Shown: one piece after another, positions 56,601 through 64,000 of the stretch | Layout: each line of letters opens with the position of its first letter | How positions within the stretch are numbered: position 1 is the first letter of the stretch | Source of the DNA: Phyllobacterium sophorae | Lineage (GTDB): Bacteria; Pseudomonadota; Alphaproteobacteria; Rhizobiales; Rhizobiaceae | NCBI RefSeq assembly: GCF_003010965.1 | Contig: NZ_PGGM01000011.1 | Span: 1 to 64,000, forward strand | Length of the DNA stretch: 64,000 nt | Direction: 5' to 3' | Program-made: the position numbers and the translations under genes | Notes under the pieces: model-generated | What the model was told of the DNA's origin: nothing | What the model saw: the letters and a program-made list of their open reading frames with translations, nothing else | Databases searched by the model: none

Positions 56601-57599
56601 GTCGGCGGTGAGCACATGGCAGATATCGAGCACGCGGGCGCTGGATGTCAGCTGGAGTTTCAGCGGCAGGATCTGCTCGGCGCGGCAGATGGTCTGCCGG
56701 CTTTTATGCGTTTGGCGATTTGACAGAAGAATGCCCTGCAGCAGGTCATAAGTACCACTATAGCGGGCAAGCAAAACTGCATAGGCTGCAGACAGAACCA
56801 TATCTGCGCTCAAATGATGCTGCTTGGCGTAAAGCTGGATGCGGTCCCATAGCGCCGCATCGATGTTGAATGAAGCATGGCGGCGCCTGGCACCCGCGTA
56901 ACCACTGGCATTGAAACGCGTTGGCAGGGTTGTCGCGTTATACTCTTCGCCGATCAGATCGCGCCAATATGCAAGAGCCGTGCTGAAATCCTTTGTTTCC
57001 AGCCATTCCTCTTCGCAGAAACCGCGCTGCAGGCTGTCATCAACACTCGCGGTCAACGCTTCATCATGAATGAGGGCTATCAGATCGCGCTGCAAGATAG
57101 CCAAAGCGGCTTCATCGCAAACGATTGGATGCAAGACGATTGTCGTTATGAACTGGTCTTTTGACCTGATCAGCTGGCAGCGGGACGAAACGCCGTTGAG
57201 CAGATCGAAGGGTCGGGAAACAAACGCGCTGCGCTGTTGCTCCGCTTCAATCAGGCTGAGGGGGTTGCCGTCGCTTCCGAGCGTTTCAATGGGAGGAAGG
57301 TCGCCCGCATTCGAAAATTGCTCGATACGTCCGCCTGCAAAACGGCAAAAACGCGTCCGCAAAGCGCTGTGATGTTCGGTGAGCTTAACAAGAGCATTTT
57401 GCACCTGATCGAGTGCAACAGTTGGCTTCCAGTGGACGGACAGCACCTGCAAGGGGAAGACCGTATTATTGCCGATCTGTTCGAGCGACCAGATGCGCTT
57501 TTGCGCCAGCGTCAGCGGAAAGCTCTTAGAGGTGCCACGGTCGCGATCCTCAACGGCAACGGGATTATTCGCCTGGTCTGGCGCAAAAAACTTGTTCAT
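53607..57599 (-). CDS. Single-module siderophore NRPS (C-A-T-TE), VbsS-like
   Basis: The 1330-residue synthetase has a condensation-like domain (about 25-460), adenylation (about 475-975; IMYTSGSTGLPKGV, NGYGPTE, KLRGYRIELGEIEAA, NSKLDR), carrier (FFAIGGNSLGAIRI, Ser near 1012) and thioesterase (FLGWSWGGLLAYEA, Ser near 1143). The condensation site reads HPIVCDE, where HHxxxDG is normal, so the second, catalytic His is Pro. By analogy with vicibactin it may load a hydroxyornithine derivative and oligomerise it on the TE. It lies 37 bases after the MbtH gene. Confidence 0.93.
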   Translation of the reverse strand: MNKFFAPDQANNPVAVEDRDRGTSKSFPLTLAQKRIWSLEQIGNNTVFPLQVLSVHWKPTVALDQVQNALVKLTEHHSALRTRFCRFAGGRIEQFSNAGDLPPIETLGSDGNPLSLIEAEQQRSAFVSRPFDLLNGVSSRCQLIRSKDQFITTIVLHPIVCDEAALAILQRDLIALIHDEALTASVDDSLQRGFCEEEWLETKDFSTALAYWRDLIGEEYNATTLPTRFNASGYAGARRRHASFNIDAALWDRIQLYAKQHHLSADMVLSAAYAVLLARYSGTYDLLQGILLSNRQTHKSRQTICRAEQILPLKLQLTSSARVLDICHVLTADIAAGSRHIVPFERLVQEIQTHEEREQDAIVKSLFEYREPHVQSALVSDALSPLAPRSDVELALVVAPNANGGLDGLFDYAEDLYEPALIERAATHFGRILAQAVSGPGVRIKDIELIAGDELDILSAPYEDEGVNDDRPVHEHIAAHAARTPDKTAIIYADEIWSHARLDQNANRLAHRLIELGVGADVSVAIAVKRSPEAIVGILATLKAGGAYIPVEPDHPTTRNHHILRDGAVKVIMTNSWLLDRIPEGLDATILQLDKLDLSKEPDSAPNVRVHKDQLAYIMYTSGSTGLPKGVAVEHGPLTHHMQNTSRVYGMSAASRELPFLPFSSDGGHERWMNPLMEGGSIILPDQPLWTPEETLTAMRKHGANNASIPTTYLQQLAEWADLTDSAPPMRLYSFGGEGLAQPTFDLLSKALKSGWLINGYGPTETIMTPMVWKVRAGQKFEGTYAPIGRAVGNRRVYVLDPDLNPCPIGVTGELYIGGEGMARGYIGKPDTTADRFIPDPFSKEGGRLYRSGDLTRWREDGTVEFVGRVDHQVKLRGYRIELGEIEAALLQHDGVGEALVVLRDDEATKQKILVAYVVPKQGYALDITEIHSALERSLPGYMVPSAIVLLKSMPINPNSKLDRFALPAPTPVKRTIIEPENATEEDVLELWQQILNIGPISVEDNFFAIGGNSLGAIRILSALRQRKPQNRTTIADLFNNPTVRSFAKIIEAGDGQAGSEVIVLRASGTKPMLYCFPGLLVSTREYVKLVDYLGVDQPATGFICYSLSEQKQVGASVDEIIEGYVDYIRSHSKGQPCYFLGWSWGGLLAYEAARRLGNEIDLRLITMADVCDLGTEFAIGSTPRFKPGERQQLHEMVQEWLSRTAMRAEWDRLLGVMDADTYDQFLRFVGDEKDDLPTDGPDISSREHTFWILIDNALIFRRHQLQPHDVAIHSWAADDSLNRGLNLIDWRRYSPRANPAEIISGTNHLHVIGSQAFHSRLAHRLTEAL

Positions 57600-57635
57600 G
57601 TCTTCACCGGTCTGCTCTGAATTATAGGGTGGGGC

Positions 57636-57839
57636 TCAGGCCATGGCTCGCCGCAAGCCAAGCGGCCGGGGGTCAATCCAGATCATCTTGATTTTCTGCA
57701 GGCACGCATCGCGCGTGCCGCTGTTCGGCTCTTTGCTCCAGCCAACGGGCAGGGCCTTGTCATCGGGCCAGACGGAATAACGATCTTCCCCGTCCTTAAC
57801 AACGCTCCAGCTTTCTGGCGATATCTCTGCTGCGCACAT
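57636..57839 (-). CDS. MbtH-family protein
   Basis: The 67-residue protein is an adenylation-domain partner that helps fold or activate NRPS A domains. It has the family pattern GEDRYSVWPDDKALPVGW, then RDACLQKIKMIWIDPRPLGL. ATG 57839 follows GGAG by 8 bases. It starts the minus-strand MbtH-NRPS-hydroxylase operon, which supports the view that the NRPS A domain depends on it. Confidence 0.92.
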   Translation of the reverse strand: MCAAEISPESWSVVKDGEDRYSVWPDDKALPVGWSKEPNSGTRDACLQKIKMIWIDPRPLGLRRAMA

Positions 57840-58257
57840 GATGCAGGCTCCAACTTGGACAAACATGACCAAGAGACGGATGGGCAGGGACGCAATTTAA
57901 GCGAAATAGGAGAATATTTTTTCAAACATTGGCCAGTGACGTTCAGCACTATGGGCCGCAGATGACAAGCGTGCTGGTTTCCGATTACAGATCTAAACGG
58001 GTCCGTATCTGCAAATGGTCGCTCTCTCTAATCTGCCGTATGGGGCTCGCGAAAGAGGTCGAGCATGGGGCGATATAGGCGGTCGAACAGTCTAGGCGAG
58101 GGGTTTTGCCAAGCGAGGCGTAAGCGTCATCCAAATTGGTGTTGCTCTTCTGCAACGAAATTCTGGGACACATTTACAATGCGAATTGCATACTTGCTTA
58201 TAAGCTTGCGGTGTGTAACTTGACGCTACTCGCAATCAAAGTAAGAGGAGGCGTGCA
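57840..58257. other. Intergenic region upstream of the siderophore operon
   Basis: About 420 bases with no supported gene; short frames on both strands lack ribosome sites. It should carry the promoter of the MbtH-NRPS operon. I did not find a TGA-N9-TCA site in the 57841-58020 part next to the MbtH start. Confidence 0.4.
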
Positions 58258-58362
58258 ATGCAATCTATTCTCGTGTTTACGCGCCTCTCTGGTGGAACGG
58301 CTGTGTTGGCTTCGATGCGATGCACATCTCGCCCAAGCCGACGTCAACGCCAGGGCGTCTAA
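58258..58362 (+). CDS. Possible very small protein (34 aa)
   Basis: AGAGGAGG ends 6 bases before ATG 58258, a strong ribosome site for so short a frame. The 34-residue product starts with a short hydrophobic part (MQSILVFTRLSGGTAVLASM) and ends in a basic, Arg-rich tail. The family is unknown. It could be a leader peptide or a small regulatory protein upstream of the DUF1127 gene. Confidence 0.33.
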   Translation: MQSILVFTRLSGGTAVLASMRCTSRPSRRQRQGV

Positions 58363-58507
58363 GCCGCGAGTTTGTGCCGTTGGCATTTTCCATTTACCTG
58401 ACGTGACTGGCTGACGAAGCGACTATTTCGCATTTCCGCGTCCGCACTTGCGCGTCTATTTGACCTTCCAGAGGGCCGGCTGCGTCGTTGCACCGGGATA
58501 GATAATC

Positions 58508-58738
58508 ATGCGCGAAGTACAAGCTTTAGTAGTTGATACCCTAGCGGCCACGGTTGATGAACTGTGCCAAAAATTCGGCGTCCGGAAGACCGCATGTGCG
58601 TTGATTCTGGCCATGTGGAGGCGCCATCAAATGAAAAACCAACTCTCCCACCTGTCAAATCGCATGCGCCGTGATATCGGCCTCGCGGATAGCAGAGAAG
58701 CGCCCATATTTCGCATTTGGAATATCCGGGCTTTGTAA
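58508..58738 (+). CDS. DUF1127-domain small protein (76 aa)
   Basis: The C-terminal half (NQLSHLSNRMRRDIGLADSR) matches the short DUF1127 motif of alphaproteobacterial small basic proteins. Some related proteins act in RNA turnover or phosphate and carbon metabolism. The N-terminal half is helical. It begins at ATG 58508, follows a possible 34-residue ORF and is followed by a hairpin. Confidence 0.75.
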   Translation: MREVQALVVDTLAATVDELCQKFGVRKTACALILAMWRRHQMKNQLSHLSNRMRRDIGLADSREAPIFRIWNIRAL

Positions 58739-58766
58739 GCGGCCGTGGGCTGGGAAAGAAATGCGT

Positions 58767-58799
58767 GAGAGGGGCGACAGTGGCGTCTCTCTCTTCGTT
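58767..58799 (+). terminator. Possible intrinsic terminator after the DUF1127 gene
   Basis: GAGAGGGGCG (58767-58776) pairs with CGTCTCTCTC (58784-58793, including two G-U pairs) around a 7-base loop, followed by TTCGTTC. It lies 28 bases after the DUF1127 stop. The T run is broken, so this is a moderate call. Confidence 0.4.
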
Positions 58800-59127
58800 C
58801 TTGGGATTGCCCATTCAATATTAGTGGGCAAAACGAACGGCTGTACCTCGCGACAATATTCAGCGATGGTTTTACTCTATTCTGGATTCTTCGACCCCAG
58901 AAATTTTCGACCCATCACAATCCCCTGCGGGCCGGCGCAGACTGTCGAAGGCATCAAATCATCGATATCGGCGGCGTTTCTCACCCGCGTCATCAACCCC
59001 ATCTGTGAAATCTGATCGTTGCCGACAGGGTAGCATAAGTCGACGCGCCTCTTCATCCTTTTGGCGCGCTGGCAGTTTCTAGCCTCCTTAACGTTTGGAC
59101 AAGAAGATCGAATTCGCGCGTGCGGCT
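58800..59127. other. Gene-free stretch
   Basis: About 330 bases between the DUF1127 gene and the end of a methyltransferase gene. No frame with a ribosome site or recognisable motif was seen, and no repeat was noticed. Confidence 0.35.
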
Positions 59128-59748
59128 TCAGTTGGGTAGCTGCTGAGCCTTGAAAGCGAGCCCCACAACGAATGTGTACGGCAGGCGCGAATAACCTTCG
59201 CGGATGTGTAGATCGACGGTGTTGAACACCTTGCCCAGCACGTTCCGATAGCCAGCTTCGTCACGTACGAACTGGCCCCGGTCGTTGTCCAGCATCCACT
59301 TCCGGAACGTCGATTGTCCCTCGCGGTAACAGCCGTCGAGTGAGAACAGCAGCCCGCCTGGCCGCAGCACGGTGTGCACATTCGCAAGCGTATGGGCGAG
59401 TTCCGCGTCGGAGATGTGGTGCAGCACGCCGTTCATCATCACGATGTCTATCGGGGCGAATTGCTGTGCCGCGGCCGCGTCGAAAAACTGGCAGAAGAAG
59501 CGCCCGCGCTGGCCGAACTGAGAGCTGGCATGGTCAATATAGGACTGGTCAATGTCGAAGCCGACATAGTCCACGCCCTGCGGGAGATATTTGACGATGT
59601 AGCCGGGGCCACACCCGATATCGAGGATTCGCATCCCGGGCCGGATATCCAGGAACTCCGATATGGCCTTGACCCGAGCGCCGAAGAAGCCTCCCGCTTC
59701 CTGAAAGGACTGGTAGAGGAAAGGGGACTCTAGAAGTTTCTTCAGCAT
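59128..59748 (-). CDS. Class I SAM-dependent methyltransferase
   Basis: The 206-residue protein has motif I MRILDIGCGPGYIVKYLP, acidic post-I VGFDIDQSYIDHA and MMNGVLHHISDAEL, as in ubiquinone- or sugar-type methyltransferases. It lies 13 bases after gtrA on the same strand. It probably methylates a sugar or glycan in the Gtr-linked modification locus. Confidence 0.85.
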   Translation of the reverse strand: MLKKLLESPFLYQSFQEAGGFFGARVKAISEFLDIRPGMRILDIGCGPGYIVKYLPQGVDYVGFDIDQSYIDHASSQFGQRGRFFCQFFDAAAAQQFAPIDIVMMNGVLHHISDAELAHTLANVHTVLRPGGLLFSLDGCYREGQSTFRKWMLDNDRGQFVRDEAGYRNVLGKVFNTVDLHIREGYSRLPYTFVVGLAFKAQQLPN

Positions 59749-59761
59749 TTATGGTGGCCTT

Positions 59762-60241
59762 TCAGATTTTGCGCTTGAGTGCATCCTGCTGCGCGCCGTG
59801 CCTGGAGATGGGCTTATGGAAAACCCACCAGTTCATAACACCGAAATTCACGCACGGAACCAACAAGACGGCGGCCACGATGCCGAAAATGTAATGCAGG
59901 CCGAGAAGATCAACCGCGGCACCCATTACGAACGTGGTCACGAGGATGTTGCACGTGTGCAGCAGAATGAACCGCAACAAGTCGCCGAGAAGCGCATTCT
60001 TCGATCTGAAGGAAAAACGCCTGTTACCGATGAAGTTCAGCGGCATGGACGCCACATAACCAGCGACAGACGCGAGCTTCGGACCGAAGCCGAGGGAACT
60101 CGCGAACAACATGGTCACGCCCGCGAAAACAGCACCGCTCATAGCGCCCACCATTCCAAAGCGTATGGCTTTCAGGATAAGCGAGTCGGAAGCCGCGAAC
60201 GCCTTAAACCGATTCCAGAGTAGCAAGGCTGTCGAGGTCAC
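59762..60241 (-). CDS. GtrA-family flippase-like membrane protein
   Basis: The 159-residue protein has four membrane helices and the GtrA signatures IRFGMVGAMSGAVFAGVTML and SMPLNFIGNRRFSFRS. GtrA proteins are thought to flip polyprenyl-phosphate sugars outward for O-antigen or teichoic acid modification. Its start overlaps the stop of the methyltransferase gene at 60238 (ATGA), so the pair is coupled. Confidence 0.9.
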   Translation of the reverse strand: MTSTALLLWNRFKAFAASDSLILKAIRFGMVGAMSGAVFAGVTMLFASSLGFGPKLASVAGYVASMPLNFIGNRRFSFRSKNALLGDLLRFILLHTCNILVTTFVMGAAVDLLGLHYIFGIVAAVLLVPCVNFGVMNWWVFHKPISRHGAQQDALKRKI

Positions 60242-60945
60242 GCCGTTGCCGCAACATAATATTGCCCGCCGAACGGCACGCCCGCGAACAGGCGGTCGAT
60301 GCGCCGCAGGAAAGCATTTGCCGGCGGAATCGAGAGGATAAACCGGGAGGAAACGCTATTGAATCCGGCATTGCGGAATAGGCCCTCCGTCTCTTCGCTC
60401 CTGAGCAGCACTGCGTCCTCGTCGAAGGGGCAGGAGCTGACTGCCCGCATGGTTAGCGGATTGCGCGGGTTGTGCTCGAAGACTAAAGCGAGGCCGCCGG
60501 GTTTTAGGATTCGACGCATTTCCCTTGCGAAATTTTCCCATTGGGATGGTGGCACGTGGTGCATGACGCAGATAGTGAAAGCTACGTCGAAGGAAGCGTT
60601 CTCATAGGGAAGCGTTCTTCCATCATAGACCTTATAATTGACGGAGCTGTTGCGTTGACGGGCCATTTCGACGCAAGCATTCGATACGTCGACCCCGGCC
60701 AGCGCGTTAAACATCGGGGTGAGCAGCGCGTGGTAGTTGCCCACACCGCAGCCGATATCCAGCGCTGACAGCGCGGCTCCGTCGCTGAAATGGGCATTTA
60801 CGATGTCGGAAATATAGCTAGCCTTAACCTTTGTGAAAAAGTCCGCAGACAGGCCAGTGAACGAAACGGCCGCGTCGACTGCCTCCGAATACGTGTCTTT
60901 GTAAGAGTCAAACGTCTTGGCAGTCTGCGCCTGTTGCGGATCCAT
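60238..60945 (-). CDS. Class I SAM-dependent methyltransferase
   Basis: The 235-residue protein has motif I LSALDIGCGVGNYHALLTP, acidic post-I LAGVDVSNACVEM and FTICVMHHVPPSQWENF. GGAGG lies about 10 bases before ATG 60945, while the frame is open to 60975. It is coupled to gtrA by overlapping start and stop codons, so it should act on the sugar that GtrA/GtrB handle. Confidence 0.85.
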   Translation of the reverse strand: MDPQQAQTAKTFDSYKDTYSEAVDAAVSFTGLSADFFTKVKASYISDIVNAHFSDGAALSALDIGCGVGNYHALLTPMFNALAGVDVSNACVEMARQRNSSVNYKVYDGRTLPYENASFDVAFTICVMHHVPPSQWENFAREMRRILKPGGLALVFEHNPRNPLTMRAVSSCPFDEDAVLLRSEETEGLFRNAGFNSVSSRFILSIPPANAFLRRIDRLFAGVPFGGQYYVAATA

Positions 60946-61123
60946 GCGCCTCAAACCTCCATAACCGCGGTCCACCGCTGGTCATATCAATACTTCTGTC
61001 ACCGGCCACGAACTAGAGCTTGCGCACCACAGACGTTTGATAGGTGAAGTGGCTGGCACCTCTAACATGGGATAAAGCGGCCGTCCAATGACTTTGATGG
61101 CAGTTGGGAGCGTTGCGTTTGGA

Positions 61124-62134
61124 TCATTCGGGTTGTGATGCGAAGTAATCGGCTATGGCTGCATCGATCGAGCGGTCGACGGTGAAGAAGATCGGCTTGC
61201 CATGAGCGGCTTGGACGAGGGTGGAAAGATATTCCAGAGCCAAGGCGACCATGAAGGTAACGAGACCTCCGAAGAAGAGGATCGCCAGCATGAGCGACGT
61301 CCAACCGGTGACGATCGTCGCCGGAAACAGCACCTTTTGGAGGAACAGAGCAACGGCAGCAAGCATGCTTACCGCCACGATGGCCATGCCGAGAAGGCCA
61401 AACAGCCGCATGATTTTGACCTGGCTCGTCATGAGCAATCGGCGCGCATGGGTGAGAAGCCGGCGGAAGTTGTAGCCACTGCGTCCACTATTGATGAATC
61501 GCTGATCCTTGAGTTCGAGCCGTCGAAACTCCACGCGCTTGGTGAACCACAGCAGGGCAACGTCAAAGTAGGTGTCATAACCGCAAACGTTCGACGCAGC
61601 ACGGGCAAGCGAGCCTCTCAGGAGACGATAGCTGTTGAAGTCGGCTATGTTCGCATTGCCAGTCAGTAACACCATCAGCTTCTTGAATCCACGGGAGCCC
61701 CAGTCTCGCGAACGCGCTTCATGCACTGTGCTTACCGGCTTGCCATACACAATGTCCGCGCCCGTGCGAACGACGTGTTTCAAAAGCGTTTCGATCTCCC
61801 CGGGTGAGTGCTGAAGATCTTCGTCCATGGTGACGACCCAGTCGCCAGAGCTATGGAGTACGCCGGCGATCGTCGCCGCGTGCTGGCCGAAATTCCGCAT
61901 GAGGTGGAGCGCCGTCACCCATCCATGCGTGGCGGCCAGACGATCGATCATCGCCGCGGAGCCGTCGATGGCGGAATCGTCGACGAGAATGACCTCGGAT
62001 AGTTCCATCGGCGCCTGCCGCTCACGCCAGTCCTGCCTTACCCGCTCCAGTTGCCCAACGAGCTCGGTTAGAAATTCCTCGCCGGAATAAACCGGGACGA
62101 CGACAGAAATGGAGACGGGAGAATCCAATGCCAT
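61124..62134 (-). CDS. GtrB/ArnC-like polyprenyl-phosphate glycosyltransferase
   Basis: The 336-residue GT2 enzyme charges polyprenyl phosphate with a sugar. It has ISVVVPVYSGEEFLTELV, VDDSAIDGS, the metal-binding MDEDLQHSPGEIETL, and two C-terminal helix hairpins (RLFGLLGMAIVAVSMLAAVA and MLAILFFGGLVTFMVALALE). It forms, with GtrA and the large membrane protein, a three-part glycan-modification set. The gap to the next gene is 178 bases. Confidence 0.9.
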   Translation of the reverse strand: MALDSPVSISVVVPVYSGEEFLTELVGQLERVRQDWRERQAPMELSEVILVDDSAIDGSAAMIDRLAATHGWVTALHLMRNFGQHAATIAGVLHSSGDWVVTMDEDLQHSPGEIETLLKHVVRTGADIVYGKPVSTVHEARSRDWGSRGFKKLMVLLTGNANIADFNSYRLLRGSLARAASNVCGYDTYFDVALLWFTKRVEFRRLELKDQRFINSGRSGYNFRRLLTHARRLLMTSQVKIMRLFGLLGMAIVAVSMLAAVALFLQKVLFPATIVTGWTSLMLAILFFGGLVTFMVALALEYLSTLVQAAHGKPIFFTVDRSIDAAIADYFASQPE

Positions 62135-62345
62135 ACAGGTCCTTCCCGCATTCTTCGTGTGTCCTGACGCTCATTGGTCAGGTGCCATCCAGTAGGGGGC
62201 GGGCTGTCCACTATCTGCGTCACTCTGGAACCGGCATCGATCAGGATTGAAATATCCTGAAATGAAGGTGCCCCTTGGACTGCTTAACTATAGATAAGTG
62301 CATGTGTCAACGTAGAGGAAGTTCGCACGCACAATCGGCAGACCG

Positions 62346-64000
62346 TCAAACCCAGCTGCCATTCAGTTTAGGAGTGGGGGGGCTTGGATTGGAACGCAGA
62401 CGCGGCCACACCAGCACCCCCACAATGGTCAGCATCACTACCACCCACCCGAGTTCGCTAATTCTGACGCGCCATTCATAGGTGTTAGGGCGATAGCGCA
62501 GCATCGCACGACCCGAGACATTCGCGGGAACAAAGGCGACTACCTGCTGCTCTCGCAGGTTGTAAAGTGGCAACCTGCGCCCGCCCACCCACAATTGCCA
62601 CGACGAATAGGGCGGCATGCTGATAACGAGAATCCGCTCTGGCCCTGGAGGAATTGAAAAGTCGAGGGCGTTAGCTTCCCGGTCAATCCGGGAGGGAGGG
62701 ACGGCTAGGTCCGCCGGGCAATCGTCCCGTCCGTCCTGAAAGCCAATGACGGCCTGGACAAGAGCCCCCTCAAGCAGGGGTAGCTGACCCGGCGGGGTCT
62801 TGAGGTTACTTGCGTCCGGTGCCTTTAGCTCATCCGGCTTCGGGCAAATGGTCGCCACCAGCGGTCGCTGACGGTTCAGCAGAAAGACCCCGATAGCGCC
62901 GGTCCGGAAAACCTCCTTGCCCAATGTGTCGGGCAGAGGAACCATGGACAGAAGATACTTACCGCCGTAAGGGCCGAAATTGCTCTTGCCCACGAGGCCG
63001 ATCTCGTGCCTGAACTTCCAGTATATACGGGGCGATGTGTAGTGGCTGAATGTGGTAAAGCCCATATAGGTGGCGGCGGTGCCCGCCTTTAAATAGTTCA
63101 GGTCGCGGCCTTTTGATTTGACGTCGGTGGGGTCGCCGCTCTCGATCGATGTGTGCATTGCGATCCTGCCTGGATCGGGGTCCGATTTGCGTATGTGGTC
63201 AAGCGCCGCCTCGATGGATCGCCAAAGCTCGGTCCTGACAACGGCCGGCGTGCCGTCAAAGCGTGGCATCGATCCGACAACAAAGGCAAACTGTAATACC
63301 AGAAGGAAGGCGGCGCCCAAGCGGCGCATCATGCCCGATCTAATCCACGTCAAGACGGCGAACAGGATTGCCGATAGGGCAGTAATGACCCCAAGGAACC
63401 AGATCGGATAGACGCTTCTTAGCGTCGCAGTGGACATCACGGCAATAACGCTTGCGACTAAAATTGCCAGGCAGCCAATGCGCAACACCATAGATCGCTG
63501 CTGTTGTTTGGGGATGTCGTACAGCAGACTGGCCAAGCCGTGCGCCGTCAACACCGAGATCCCCACCGCGAGCGGCGTCGCCACCAGGCTGAGATGCCGA
63601 GTGTGGCTCAGACCCGGTATCAACGCCCAAAGCAGCACGACCTTACTCGGCGAGAGAAAGACCAGGACGATAGACAGGATAACAAGGATAGCGAAGACGC
63701 GGACGACAGGCTTTGACCAGCCCCGGACAGCGCCTAGAAATGCGAGAAGAGCGGCCGCGGGACCGAGCAGATAGTAGCCTGCAGCGAAATGCAAGTTGAT
63801 CGGCACGAGAAGTTGTGGCAGGTCGCGCCAGCTTTGTTGCTCTGTCAGGATCTCCGTAATGTTCGTGGTGCCGGCTTGCCCCACCACTGCTCCGCTGCGG
63901 GTCCAGCGTATGATCTCGCTGATATGGCTGAACAGGTTGATCGTCGAGGCGAGACAGAGAATGGCCGTGATGCCCGCTGCCGCGATCAGTGCGGCTGCCA
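62346..64000 (-). CDS. Large membrane protein, GT-C-like, cut by right window edge
   Basis: At least 550 residues are visible. An N-terminal membrane part has about six or more helices (for example AGYYLLGPAAALLAFLGAV and LGVITALSAILFAVLTWI), then a soluble periplasmic part of about 300 residues, then a last helix near the C-terminus. The plan is like YfhO/GT-C membrane glycosyltransferases, which use polyprenyl-phosphate sugars. The frame stays open to the right edge, so the start is missing. It is the likely third, serotype-type part of the Gtr locus. Confidence 0.65.
   Translation of the reverse strand, partial: AAALIAAAGITAILCLASTINLFSHISEIIRWTRSGAVVGQAGTTNITEILTEQQSWRDLPQLLVPINLHFAAGYYLLGPAAALLAFLGAVRGWSKPVVRVFAILVILSIVLVFLSPSKVVLLWALIPGLSHTRHLSLVATPLAVGISVLTAHGLASLLYDIPKQQQRSMVLRIGCLAILVASVIAVMSTATLRSVYPIWFLGVITALSAILFAVLTWIRSGMMRRLGAAFLLVLQFAFVVGSMPRFDGTPAVVRTELWRSIEAALDHIRKSDPDPGRIAMHTSIESGDPTDVKSKGRDLNYLKAGTAATYMGFTTFSHYTSPRIYWKFRHEIGLVGKSNFGPYGGKYLLSMVPLPDTLGKEVFRTGAIGVFLLNRQRPLVATICPKPDELKAPDASNLKTPPGQLPLLEGALVQAVIGFQDGRDDCPADLAVPPSRIDREANALDFSIPPGPERILVISMPPYSSWQLWVGGRRLPLYNLREQQVVAFVPANVSGRAMLRYRPNTYEWRVRISELGWVVVMLTIVGVLVWPRLRSNPSPPTPKLNGSWV

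Noticed and set aside
57841..58020. Iron-operator site before the MbtH-NRPS operon
   Set aside because: The TGA triplets there are not followed by TCA at nine bases, so the pattern found before the esterase is not repeated.

Overview
The window looks like a chromosomal segment of a Hyphomicrobiales (Rhizobiales) alphaproteobacterium, probably near the Phyllobacteriaceae, Rhizobiaceae or Brucellaceae. The reasons are a rhizobial-type XRE regulator cut by the left edge, a DUF1127 small protein, rmlACBD in the usual rhizobial style, a Pot-type polyamine ABC operon and a vicibactin-like hydroxamate siderophore module. Base composition is moderate GC. It dips in the polysaccharide genes at about 14-31 kb and rises in a redox/LCP segment at about 45-50 kb. 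Taxonomy is inferred from gene content only. No rRNA, tRNA or CRISPR array was found.

Layout. 0-5.5 kb: two divergent XRE regulators and a set of small, mostly unrecognised exported or membrane proteins. 5.6-13.8 kb: a type I secretion locus, with a serralysin-like RTX metalloprotease on +, facing an operon on - that encodes an RTX protein with a PQQ sugar-dehydrogenase fold, the ABC exporter and the membrane fusion protein. The two RTX proteins share a homologous C-terminal region of about 100 residues and sit on either side of their likely exporter. 14-33 kb: a surface-polysaccharide locus with seven SAM methyltransferases, a GT2-GT4 fusion, two further glycosyltransferases including a WsaF-like rhamnosyltransferase, a DPM-like GT2, a UPF0104 protein, a large polytopic protein, an epimerase and a Wzm/Wzt ABC exporter. 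33.7-37.1 kb: rmlACBD for dTDP-L-rhamnose, which would feed that locus.

37.3-43.7 kb: a LysR regulator followed by a nitrilase-family amidase, an RraA-like protein and a complete PotD-A-B-C type uptake system, probably for catabolism of an amide or polyamine-like compound. 43.8-44.5 kb: a decayed IS5-family element. 44.8-48.9 kb: a LysR regulator divergent from an old yellow enzyme, an atypical SDR and a zinc-free MDR oxidoreductase. 49-50.1 kb: a LytR-CpsA-Psr protein, which is unexpected in this group and probably acquired. 50.5-57.8 kb: a compact siderophore module (esterase and PPTase on +; MbtH, single-module NRPS and N-hydroxylase on -). 58.3-58.7 kb: a possible very small ORF and a DUF1127 protein. 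59.1-64 kb: a second glycan-modification locus (two methyltransferases, GtrA flippase, GtrB-like transferase and a large membrane protein cut by the right edge).

The least explained parts are the methyltransferase-rich polysaccharide locus with its coiled-coil methyltransferase and short Wzt, and the three-component Gtr-plus-methyltransferase locus. Both point to an unusual, heavily O-methylated, rhamnose-containing surface glycan.
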